From contig JAQWOH010000019.1 of NCBI GenBank assembly GCA_029245955.1, positions 62,001 to 126,000 on the forward strand: a DNA stretch of 64,000 nt, read 5' to 3'. The notes beneath the pieces are model-generated. The model worked only from the letters and a program-made list of their open reading frames with translations, had not been told where the DNA came from and searched no databases. Below are positions 43,050-51,509 of the stretch, piece after piece. The translations under genes and the position numbers were made by a program. Within the stretch, counting starts at the first letter, position 1. Each line of letters opens with the position of its first letter. The stretch comes from Fuerstiella sp. (GTDB taxonomy: Bacteria > Planctomycetota > Planctomycetia > Planctomycetales > Planctomycetaceae).

Positions 43050-44165
43050 TCAGGTCTTCATCGAATGGCCAAATGCAATCGCCATCATAATTACTACCAG
43101 ACAAATGATTCCCGCTGACAACCAGGAAACCGAATCTCTGATGGCAGCCTCGCCCGAATCATCCGCGCCGACAGATATCTCGTTTCTTGAACTTCCCGAG
43201 GGAATCGGTATGAGCACCGGATCAGCGGTCGTCGTGGTGGTCGCAATCATCTCAGAGGCCAGTCCTTCTGCGTCCTCTCCGAACAGTTCCCGCTCCCAGC
43301 TTGCCGTGATCAGCAAATCGAAACCAGGATTTCGTTCTTTCACCTGACACGAACATGCCCCGCACAAAAACAACGTCAGGTCTTCAATCAGTCCCGCATC
43401 CAGCTGTTCGGCCGGAATCACTTCCAAAGCTCGCCCACGACCAAAGACCGGAACGACCAGGGGGTCTCCGCTCTTGATGGCCTCCGGTTCAAAGCCAGTC
43501 AGCAACTCAACCAGAAACTGCTCTCTGTCATCAGTCGGGTCGACTTCCAGCACAGAAAACTTCATCAGCAGCGGGATGTCAGAAAACAGTTCAGATCCCG
43601 GCAGGCCAATGCCTTCAGGCATGGGAATTTTCCGACCGAGCGTTTTCAGTTGCTCGTTCAGCAGCTGAATAACCGCATCGTTGCGTTCCTGATCACGCGA
43701 CTTCAACACCAGCCACACGGCGGAATGTCCTGTCAGCAAGCGTTGACTAAGTTCGCTTCGAATCGGAGATGACAGCAACCCAGCCTGCATCGCGTCACCG
43801 ATGGGACCGCGCCAGTTATTGATCGTACGGCCAGCGACACTGGAACGTACCACAACGTACGGCAGCGGCAGATCCGGGTGCCGGCGGAGCTCTTCCCACA
43901 ACGACGCAACTTCATCGTCCATATCCTCTGCAACATTCTTCTGCCGGACTTCGATGTTGGCCGCGGCGTTGCTTCCGGCAGAAGCGGCGTGGAGCTGCTG
44001 AACGAAGGCCTGCTGTATCTGTGTCAGCGGCGTGCCATGAAAAACAACAACTTCACAGGCATCCGAACGCCAGCGTTCCAGCGCATAGCGAAAAACGGGA
44101 ACATTGCAGGCATTCGCAGCGGCCGAAAGCAGCAGAACGATAAAACAAATCGCAAGCGGTCTCAT
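43050..44165 (-). CDS. Uncharacterised exported protein with C-terminal membrane anchor
   Basis: The 371-residue protein starts at the ATG at 44165 ('MRPLAICFIVLLLSAAANAC'), a signal peptide that could end at a lipobox-like Cys. The mature N-terminus ('CNVPVFRYALERWRSDACEV') looks like a family I have seen only in planctomycetes and related bacteria, without known function. The middle contains a 'CGACSCQV' cysteine cluster (about residue 275). A Thr-rich stretch precedes a single C-terminal membrane segment ('AGIICLVVIMMAIAFGH'). It precedes the double-ModA gene by 52 bp on the same strand, so it is probably the first gene of the transporter operon. A role in redox or metal handling is suggested only by the cysteines and the context. 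Confidence 0.7.
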   Translation of the reverse strand: MRPLAICFIVLLLSAAANACNVPVFRYALERWRSDACEVVVFHGTPLTQIQQAFVQQLHAASAGSNAAANIEVRQKNVAEDMDDEVASLWEELRRHPDLPLPYVVVRSSVAGRTINNWRGPIGDAMQAGLLSSPIRSELSQRLLTGHSAVWLVLKSRDQERNDAVIQLLNEQLKTLGRKIPMPEGIGLPGSELFSDIPLLMKFSVLEVDPTDDREQFLVELLTGFEPEAIKSGDPLVVPVFGRGRALEVIPAEQLDAGLIEDLTLFLCGACSCQVKERNPGFDLLITASWERELFGEDAEGLASEMIATTTTTADPVLIPIPSGSSRNEISVGADDSGEAAIRDSVSWLSAGIICLVVIMMAIAFGHSMKT

Positions 44166-44284
44166 TGTACAAACCAACTCAATCGGTTATCTCGTAATCG
44201 TCCGGGTTCTCAGCGCGCGGTCAGTTGGATTCCTGCCCGGTACAAGTGCCGGGCAGCTGCCACAACACGGGTCGTGCAACAGAG

Positions 44285-47200
44285 CTATTTACCAAAACAC
44301 ATAACCTGCCCATCCAGCGTCGACAGGAACAACTGCCCGTTGGCACCGGCAAGTCCGTCCCAGGCAGGAAGCGTTCCCAGCTCCACCCTGTGTTCCACTT
44401 CACCCGTATCGGCGTTAACGGCCAGCAACAGTCCTCCGTTTTTCCCACCCAGAGCATCGTCCTGCTGCGCCAACAGCGTTTGAACTTCGGGATCCTTTTC
44501 TGTCAGTTTCTGGAAGGTCGACTCTTCGTCAATGATGTCCGGCGGACCGACGATGAAAAGATTCTGCCCGGCCAGTACCATGGCTCGAACGTAGATCGGC
44601 ACATCGGCGGTCCACTTCGGCTGCACCAGGCTTCCACCATTTCTGTTGGCATTTTTGTTGGCTCCTGCTTTCTTCTGATTACGTCCGACCGTGAACTGAA
44701 TGCCCTGACCGATTTTTCCTTCCACCGGTTTTCCACCAACCACGGTGCCGTTGTTGCGGTAAGTTGAAAGGTCACGGGCTGTACCGTCGTCGAAACCAAC
44801 AACCAAAACCGGATCACCGGCAAGTTCGTCGCCTTCTTCGAATCGGGCTGCGATCTGTTCATCTGTCGCTGCGGTAAAGTACAGCCTCACTTCATCGATA
44901 ACGCCTCCAAACGGATTGGGAGACTGATATTCACCTACGGCGCTCTGATCGTCGGCACCGACTTCCATTCCCTGAGCAGGATCGCCAGCCAGCAGGCCAG
45001 GCGCCTCGCCGTCCGCCACCATTTCTCCATCGACGTACAAACGCATCTGACTGTCTTCGGTCAGGACGCCGGCGATATGATGCCAGCCACCGACCGCTCG
45101 TTTCGAAGCGGTGATCGTTGTGAGTTTGCTGTCAGCTCGAATATGAAACTGGGGCTTACCGCCGGTCAGCGTCAACGCGAATCCTTCCGTTGGCCCTCCG
45201 CGGGCAATAACTGTGCCCTTCGGTTTGGTCGAAGTCATCCATGCTTCCACGGTCAACGGCTTGCCAGTCGGATCCAGACTCGGCGATTTGCCGAAACTGA
45301 CTGCGGTCGACCGCGAATTTCCACCACCCCCTTTTTTAAGGAAGCCTTCAGGAATCTCCGGTGGTTCCGGAGGTGCAGCAAACAACTGATGTTCCAGCGT
45401 TGTTGTCCAGCGCAGATATTCCGGCTTGCGACCATAACCGTACACATAGCCGTCGCCGTTAACCAGAATTCGTCCGGAAGGAGCAAACTTGCCAGCCTGG
45501 TAATATCCCGCGTGTCCACCAGCAAAGCTCTGTCCCATTACCCAGTACGATCGATGGAACCACGTGTCATCCAGATAGCCCATCGGAGCAAACAGGTGAG
45601 CACCCTCACCACGCTGTCTGGACGCCTGTCCGGCGAAGTCGCCGGAGTTCGGACCAATCTCAAGACGTTTGCCTTCAAGGTCGAATTTCTGCGACTTCAT
45701 GTAAACGTATTTATCATCGGAACTCAAAATGTCCGGCAGACCAACGGGCATTTGCAGAACCTGCAGAACTTCCTGCAGGTTATTGCCTGTGGCCGGATTG
45801 GTATGATCCATAATTGTTTCGGAAATCTTTTTCCCTGTCTTCAGGTCCAGCCTCAGCAAACGCAGCCCGCCGTCCAGGAAGTTAGATCGACCCGCGACAG
45901 TATAAATCGTCTCGTCACGAATCAGCACGCTGCCGTGAACCGGCCACAGTGATTCGAGTTGTTCATAGGCCATGGTCCGACGATCCAGCGGAGCCGCTCG
46001 ATAACGCCATGCCAGCTCACCGTCACTGGCACGCAGGCAATACACCCAGCCGTCGGCTCCACCAAACACCACTCGGCCGCGCTGTACGGTTGGCGGCGAA
46101 TCAATGCGAGCGCCAGCGGTATATGTCCATTGTTCGTCGCCGGATTTTTCGTTCAGAGCATAGAGGGTATGAGTGTCAATCTGAGCCACGTAGACGCTTC
46201 CCGCCGCAATCACGGGCGACGTCAGCCGACCACCGATGTCTGCCGACCACCTGTTGCCGACCTTCGGTTCAATCGGCATTGTTGTCATGCCACTGCGTTC
46301 GGCATCACTACGAAACGTCGGCCAGTCATCTGGGCCGCCACTGCCCGCGGCAGCCAGCTCGCTGCCGTAAGCGGTCCCCTGTTCCAACCGGCCTTCCTCG
46401 GAAACTTCGCCAGGAACGGGGCGAGTCGGAGCGAACGGAGCCAGTGCATTGAAGCCAAACAGCTTTGCTTCCGGATAACACGCGCAATTGTGCGGCGGAG
46501 CGTACGTCAGGCCGTTGCACGGCATGACACCGTACAGGCATCCACCGCGGACCCAGTGATGAATATCCCAATGTTCCTTTTCGGGATCGACGAACTCAAT
46601 GCCCGTGCGCGACGGCATCAGAAAGTTATCGGTTGCTTTGGCGATGTAACAGCGATGATGGAACCAGTAGGTGTCCACATCCGGGGCGAACTCCTTTTTC
46701 ACTTCGCCGGTGCGAGGATCGCGTCCCGTAAAGACTCCCGAATCCTTGCCCGATGTCGTCGGTGCACACCACACCAAACCATTCAGCACCATCAGGTCCT
46801 GGGGTGACTGATACCCTGAATTCGGATGATTGGCATTCCATAACTCTTTGCCCGTGGCCACGTCCACGCTGACCATTTTTCCGTCACCACCGGCGTACAG
46901 TACAACGTCTTCGTATGCGACCATTCTCGGACCGAAGTTGAACGTAAACGACTTGCGTCGCGTTACCGGCTCGGTATGCCATGCAACATCCCCCGACTGC
47001 TGGTTCAGCGCAACCAGTCTTTCGCCGTCGTGGAAATAGACGTTGTCTCCGTGAGCAGACAGTGTCAGTGGCGATACTTTCGTCTTTGTGGCCCACAGTT
47101 GTTTGCCAGTCTCTGCTTCGAAGGCCATCACGACTCGAGGCTCTTCGTCCCAGAACAGTTCGCGAACTTTGGCCTGATCGCCGACGGTCGCATTCAGCGG

Positions 47201-48190
47201 CACGTAATCAGCAAGTTCTGCTTGACCCTTTCGCACCACCAGAAACAGCCGGCCATGCGTGTGAATAATTTCCTCCGTCGCGTCGCTGTCGGCGTATGTG
47301 CGAAGAGTTTCACCGGTGGCAGCGTCAATGGCCGTCAGCGGTGCATCGATACCCAGCGTCGCAAATACGGTATCACCGCTGGACACCAGTCGACGCGACA
47401 ATTGAGTCGGCCCACTCTTCAACGGCCACAGATGACTCTGCCAGTCTTCAATGTCCCGTTTCCACAGCATGGAACCGTTGAACGCATCACGAGCCACCAG
47501 TTTCCATCGGGGCGGCAGCTGAATGGAAATCCGGCTGCCTTCATCCATGATGTAAAACATGCGACCGTTCGTGGAAACCAGAGCACTCATACTGGCCATG
47601 CGATCGTGGTGTCGAGCCCATCGCGGACTGCCGACCCACTGCAGGTGGCGAGGCGGACCAACGACATCATCGTGGGCCACCGAGTTGCCGCTGGCATCGT
47701 GCAGATAGTGCGACCATTCGTCGATATCTTCGGGACGCGGCTTAACTGTCTTTGTCCATGTGCCATCCGCCTGTCTGACCATGGCCACTCCGTTGGGCAC
47801 AAGCACACGTACGATCTCAGGCGTCGGGACGGCGCCAGCATCTTCGGTAACAAACAGATTCACCAGATTGTCGACGTACGGCAGTTGTTTACCACTGAAG
47901 TCCACAACGGAGATTTCACCATAGTTTCCGGACGCACGAATCGACTCTCGAGCACGCGCCACGTTCGCCGGATCCGCTTCCAGCCCGTGCACCTGAATGA
48001 GGTCGTTTTGTCGCAGAGCCGCGGTCAGTGAGCCATCACCGGCCCCCAAGTGCACGACGAAGCCCGCAGACACGCCGGATTCCGACAAGATTTTCTTTGC
48101 GTCAGCATCTGAATCTGCCTGAACAACAGCCGGGCTGTTGATGACTGTGACAAGAAAGGCGACGGTAAACAGAAAGCGAAAAGCGAGCAT
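44285..48190 (-). CDS. Exported methyltransferase-like / PQQ-type propeller / LamG fusion protein
   Basis: The 1301-residue protein has a signal peptide (residues 1-25). A Rossmann methyltransferase-like domain follows (about 30-150; 'GFVVHLGAGDGSLTAALRQN', 'VHGLEADPANVARARESI'), then a long PQQ/BamB-type beta-propeller region in two parts (about 170-590 and 610-900). Typical blades read 'VVMAFEAETGKQLWATKT', 'VALNQQSGDVAWHTEP' and 'YALNEKSGDEQWTYTAG'. A LamG/concanavalin-like domain (about 950-1130; 'LTVEAWMTS', 'HHIAGVLTEDSQMRLYVDGE') is followed by a last blade-like segment at the C-terminus. The methyltransferase fold in an exported protein is odd because S-adenosylmethionine is not expected outside the cytoplasm, so it may have another role. 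It lies 119 bp upstream of the transporter-operon gene at 44165 on the same strand. Confidence 0.82.
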   Translation of the reverse strand: MLAFRFLFTVAFLVTVINSPAVVQADSDADAKKILSESGVSAGFVVHLGAGDGSLTAALRQNDLIQVHGLEADPANVARARESIRASGNYGEISVVDFSGKQLPYVDNLVNLFVTEDAGAVPTPEIVRVLVPNGVAMVRQADGTWTKTVKPRPEDIDEWSHYLHDASGNSVAHDDVVGPPRHLQWVGSPRWARHHDRMASMSALVSTNGRMFYIMDEGSRISIQLPPRWKLVARDAFNGSMLWKRDIEDWQSHLWPLKSGPTQLSRRLVSSGDTVFATLGIDAPLTAIDAATGETLRTYADSDATEEIIHTHGRLFLVVRKGQAELADYVPLNATVGDQAKVRELFWDEEPRVVMAFEAETGKQLWATKTKVSPLTLSAHGDNVYFHDGERLVALNQQSGDVAWHTEPVTRRKSFTFNFGPRMVAYEDVVLYAGGDGKMVSVDVATGKELWNANHPNSGYQSPQDLMVLNGLVWCAPTTSGKDSGVFTGRDPRTGEVKKEFAPDVDTYWFHHRCYIAKATDNFLMPSRTGIEFVDPEKEHWDIHHWVRGGCLYGVMPCNGLTYAPPHNCACYPEAKLFGFNALAPFAPTRPVPGEVSEEGRLEQGTAYGSELAAAGSGGPDDWPTFRSDAERSGMTTMPIEPKVGNRWSADIGGRLTSPVIAAGSVYVAQIDTHTLYALNEKSGDEQWTYTAGARIDSPPTVQRGRVVFGGADGWVYCLRASDGELAWRYRAAPLDRRTMAYEQLESLWPVHGSVLIRDETIYTVAGRSNFLDGGLRLLRLDLKTGKKISETIMDHTNPATGNNLQEVLQVLQMPVGLPDILSSDDKYVYMKSQKFDLEGKRLEIGPNSGDFAGQASRQRGEGAHLFAPMGYLDDTWFHRSYWVMGQSFAGGHAGYYQAGKFAPSGRILVNGDGYVYGYGRKPEYLRWTTTLEHQLFAAPPEPPEIPEGFLKKGGGGNSRSTAVSFGKSPSLDPTGKPLTVEAWMTSTKPKGTVIARGGPTEGFALTLTGGKPQFHIRADSKLTTITASKRAVGGWHHIAGVLTEDSQMRLYVDGEMVADGEAPGLLAGDPAQGMEVGADDQSAVGEYQSPNPFGGVIDEVRLYFTAATDEQIAARFEEGDELAGDPVLVVGFDDGTARDLSTYRNNGTVVGGKPVEGKIGQGIQFTVGRNQKKAGANKNANRNGGSLVQPKWTADVPIYVRAMVLAGQNLFIVGPPDIIDEESTFQKLTEKDPEVQTLLAQQDDALGGKNGGLLLAVNADTGEVEHRVELGTLPAWDGLAGANGQLFLSTLDGQVMCFGK

Positions 48191-48350
48191 CAGTGAACTC
48201 CGAATTCGTTCGGGAATTAGCCGGATTCTGGATGCACTTCATGCTACTGCCGCAGTGCCGTAATTGCATCCAAAGACATCGATTTGCGGCCGTAGTACGC
48301 AAACAACGTCCGCAGCGTCCGCAGCGTCCGACGGCGGGTTTGTCGCATGT

Positions 48351-48373
48351 GCAAATTCGGGGATCGAATTTGC
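48351..48373 (-). terminator. Hairpin downstream of the enolase-superfamily gene
   Basis: A perfect 9-bp stem (48351-48359 with 48365-48373, GCAAATTCG/CGAATTTGC) encloses a 5-base loop. It lies 32 bases beyond the stop of the minus-strand gene at 48405. No U-tract follows, so termination is only possible. A CGTCCGCAG direct repeat lies beside it at about 48307-48330. Confidence 0.4.
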
Positions 48374-48404
48374 GTTTCCGGCCGCGCCCGCCCCAACGGC
48401 AACT

Positions 48405-49871
48405 TCAACTTTCCTCGCGAACTGCTTTTCGCGTGATACGTTCGGTTGTTTCAAACGATGAGGCCAGATCTTCATCCGAAAGTGCACCGATTCCTGACGT
48501 CCATTCTGAGGAATGAAATCCCAGACCATGTTCGGACAGTTTTCCCGTACCGACGGTACCATCCGTGATTGAAAACAGCGCGGGGTACCGCTTCGCCCAT
48601 TTCTCGTTAGGACCGGGACAGTACTGCCGCGCATTCCCTTCAATCGCTGCGATACCCGGAATACGTGCGGCCAGACTGCACGAATGCAGAAAGGATGCCC
48701 CGGGACAGGTAAGGTCCTGAACACACAGGAACATGCCGAATTTCTGTGCCGCCGCTGCTGCCAGCAGCGATTCCGACTGCCCCTTGCAGGCCTTCAACGC
48801 CACACCGGAATAACCAAGTTCACGACACTTGAGAAGTGACTCATAGTCGACCAGGGCTTCGTCGATGACCACGGGTTTCAGCTTCGCGACTTCATGCATC
48901 TTCGCCGCGGACGCTGCTTCCAGATCTCGGCTCGTCGGTTGTTCGATATACTGAATCCGATCGTACGCTGCCGCCACACCTGCCTTCACACGATTCAGAA
49001 ACTCAATCACATATCCAGCAGATTCGCACTTTTCGTTGAAATCGCAACTGTAGAACCAGGCTTCGCAGCCACGTTTACCCTGGGATTCCGCCGCCACTTT
49101 TTCGACGGCCAGCACACGATCCACATCCCAGTCCAGATTATCGCCTGCCAGCTTGATCTTCAGATGAGTCAGCCCGTCAGCAGCGATCCATTCGTCCAGA
49201 GTCACCGGAAGACCGTCATCGGGGCGGTCGCTGACATCTCCATCGGTCAGTGGGTCCAGGGCGCCCACAAGGTGGTACAGTGGCAGAGTCGGCACCGGGG
49301 TCCGAGCCGTGTACTGGTCAAGATACTCGCCGGCGAACTGATCATCCAGAAAGTACGCGAGGTCCCGATTGCAGAATTCGGCAGACAGCAGATTAAAACT
49401 GCTCGTCTTGTGAAGTTGCCCATAAGCGTCGTGCAGCGCCGCGTCGATGGGGCTGACAGAGACAAGCTGAGCCAGTTCCGGCATAGGTTCATCAAGTCCG
49501 AGTCTGTCGGAAACCTTTTGTGCCTGATGATGGAATTCCGCGCCCACCTGATACTGAATTTCAAGAGGGTGTCCATAGTCCGGGTAGCTTTCAAACAATT
49601 CACCGAACTTTTCGGCGTAGTCCATCATCGCTTTTTCAGAATCCGGCGGCTCAACCGTCGCTGAAGGCCACCCCCAGACGTTACCGACCGGCATGCTGCC
49701 GAAGCCCTGGCACCGACTGCCGTTTCGGCCTTCCACCGTCACCACTGCATTGATCAGGTATGTGTGGTCAACAACGCGGCCACCAAACTTCAGTGGTGCT
49801 CGAAAAGAAACAGGTTCAAAACTGACATCGACACCAAGGATCTGAATGTCCGTTGACTTTTCCTTACTCAT
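48405..49871 (-). CDS. Enolase-superfamily (mandelate racemase/muconate lactonizing-type) enzyme
   Basis: The 488-residue cytoplasmic protein has an N-terminal capping domain and a C-terminal barrel carrying the superfamily's catalytic set. The Lys-x-Lys motif is in 'THLKIKLAGD' (about 222-231). Metal-binding acidic residues lie in 'FYSCDFNEKC', 'IEQPTSRDLEA' and 'VIDEALVDYESL', and a late Lys in 'GVALKACKGQSES'. Enzymes of this group abstract a proton next to a carboxylate, acting as dehydratases, racemases or cycloisomerases. The chain is about 100 residues longer than most. It lies downstream of an ATP-grasp gene and a tripartite carboxylate transporter on the same strand, which fits a carboxylate substrate, but the 261-bp gap means it may have its own promoter. 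Confidence 0.85.
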   Translation of the reverse strand: MSKEKSTDIQILGVDVSFEPVSFRAPLKFGGRVVDHTYLINAVVTVEGRNGSRCQGFGSMPVGNVWGWPSATVEPPDSEKAMMDYAEKFGELFESYPDYGHPLEIQYQVGAEFHHQAQKVSDRLGLDEPMPELAQLVSVSPIDAALHDAYGQLHKTSSFNLLSAEFCNRDLAYFLDDQFAGEYLDQYTARTPVPTLPLYHLVGALDPLTDGDVSDRPDDGLPVTLDEWIAADGLTHLKIKLAGDNLDWDVDRVLAVEKVAAESQGKRGCEAWFYSCDFNEKCESAGYVIEFLNRVKAGVAAAYDRIQYIEQPTSRDLEAASAAKMHEVAKLKPVVIDEALVDYESLLKCRELGYSGVALKACKGQSESLLAAAAAQKFGMFLCVQDLTCPGASFLHSCSLAARIPGIAAIEGNARQYCPGPNEKWAKRYPALFSITDGTVGTGKLSEHGLGFHSSEWTSGIGALSDEDLASSFETTERITRKAVREES

Positions 49872-50132
49872 TGATCTGTCCGATGACTCCTGATGTGTGA
49901 TCGACTCTCATCCCGAATTTCAGCGGCTTTGATTGAACCAGACAATTCAGGGCAAAATGGCTATGACGGGAATTCGTAAAACGCGTCAGTAAATGAACAG
50001 GACTTCAAATCATGGTGTTAACAACAAAGTCCGGAACGGAGCGATGACCGACTCACCACATTCACGGAAACCCGATTGTGATCGGAATACGAATCAGTAG
50101 CGAGTCCCAGACGGTGCTCACTTTTCGAAATT

Positions 50133-51455
50133 TCAATCGTTCGCAAGAACGACCAATCGAGCTTGAATTGTTTCGACAAGTTTTTCGACGGATGGTACTG
50201 CTGAAAGCGGAAGAAGTTCTACCAGGGAGTGTAATTGAGAAAAACGCAGGCCTTTTTCCGAAAGGTCCGCATACAGCGAACACAATGGTGTACCCGGTGT
50301 GACTGTTGTTCCGGAAGAAGGAATGTCCGCCAGCCAGAAAGGATGAGTTCCTTCCCGCACACAGCGACTCAACAACTCTGATTGCAGATCATCAGAGATC
50401 ACGACGTCCTGATCTGCATAGATCACGAATCGGGCCCAGCAGCCACGACTGCCCTGCTGGTGAACGTTGCGTTGGGCGTCAGCATGGAAATCGGACGCCC
50501 CGCCCGTGTGCCCACTCGACCGAACGGGCTGCCCCAGCTGCAATGACACGTGGCCGGGAAGACAGACTCGACCCCGCTCATGCAATTCATGCGAGGCCGT
50601 CGGACGAGGATTCACCTCCACAATAAACGGACGCCCGTCTCTGACAACAAAATCGATGCCGAACAGTCCCGAAACTGACGACTCGGCCGCAACGGCGCGT
50701 CCGGCCCTCACAACATTCCGCGTCAGATCCGCAGCCAGTGTCAGCGGGCCCACATTGCCGCAAAAGTGAAAGGCATCCGCATGCAACTCCTGACACCCGC
50801 TCAGCTGCAGAGCACAGCCCAGTAGCTGGACACCGCCCCAGGGAGCCACTGACTCGTTCTCCGAATATACCGTCGCCAGAAACGAAGCGGAGATCGGGAT
50901 ACCGTCTATGAACTCCTGCAGGTCGTCAGTCGGTACGGCTTCCGATGGCGTATGCCGCGACACTTCAGACTCAGCGTACCAGCGAATTCCCTGACCTCCG
51001 GAAGAACAACGACGTTTGTGCAACCAGCGCAGCCCTGGTTCGTGAACCGGGACGCCACTGCCCTTCACATGGAAGCGAGGCACACAGCAGCCCAGATCCC
51101 GCAGCCGCGGAAACAATCGCAGCGGATCGCGCAACTGCTCGATGGTCTTCCAGTCAGGACCACGTACCGTGCGCTGTGACGACAGGTGAAGGAAGCCTGT
51201 CATGTGATTCTCTAATCCCCCCAGAACAATGGCCGGCACGTTCGAGTTCACGTCGGCAACCGCCTGCGCTGCTTCAGTAAACGAAGTAATGTGGCGACAC
51301 CAATGCGTCTCGCTCAGGCCATGCTCCCTGAGTGATAAGCGCAAATCCGCGTCACAGAACATGTCCACGCAGATCGGACGCAGTCCGTCGCGCATTGCTG
51401 ACTGAGCAAAACTGCGAACGCTGGCACCAACTAAGATTACGTCGGACTGAGACAT
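50133..51455 (-). CDS. ATP-grasp family protein
   Basis: The 440-residue protein has an N-terminal Rossmann-like part ('MSQSDVILVGASVRSFAQSA') and an ATP-grasp domain (about 120-290). The metal-binding end of that domain reads 'FGIDFVVRDGRPFIVEVNPR', with the usual Glu and Asn ligands. The C-terminal 100 residues resemble no fold I recognise. Family members join a carboxylate to an amine or thiol using ATP. Similar stand-alone ATP-grasp proteins occur in tetrahydromethanopterin/C1 gene sets of planctomycetes and methylotrophs, but I cannot place this one there. It follows tctA by 54 bp and may share its transcript, hinting at modification of an imported carboxylate. Confidence 0.75.
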   Translation of the reverse strand: MSQSDVILVGASVRSFAQSAMRDGLRPICVDMFCDADLRLSLREHGLSETHWCRHITSFTEAAQAVADVNSNVPAIVLGGLENHMTGFLHLSSQRTVRGPDWKTIEQLRDPLRLFPRLRDLGCCVPRFHVKGSGVPVHEPGLRWLHKRRCSSGGQGIRWYAESEVSRHTPSEAVPTDDLQEFIDGIPISASFLATVYSENESVAPWGGVQLLGCALQLSGCQELHADAFHFCGNVGPLTLAADLTRNVVRAGRAVAAESSVSGLFGIDFVVRDGRPFIVEVNPRPTASHELHERGRVCLPGHVSLQLGQPVRSSGHTGGASDFHADAQRNVHQQGSRGCWARFVIYADQDVVISDDLQSELLSRCVREGTHPFWLADIPSSGTTVTPGTPLCSLYADLSEKGLRFSQLHSLVELLPLSAVPSVEKLVETIQARLVVLAND

Positions 51456-51509
51456 GTAAGAAAATCAAACCACTCTCGAGCGCGCAGAGAATCCGACGGC
51501 GCCCGTATC

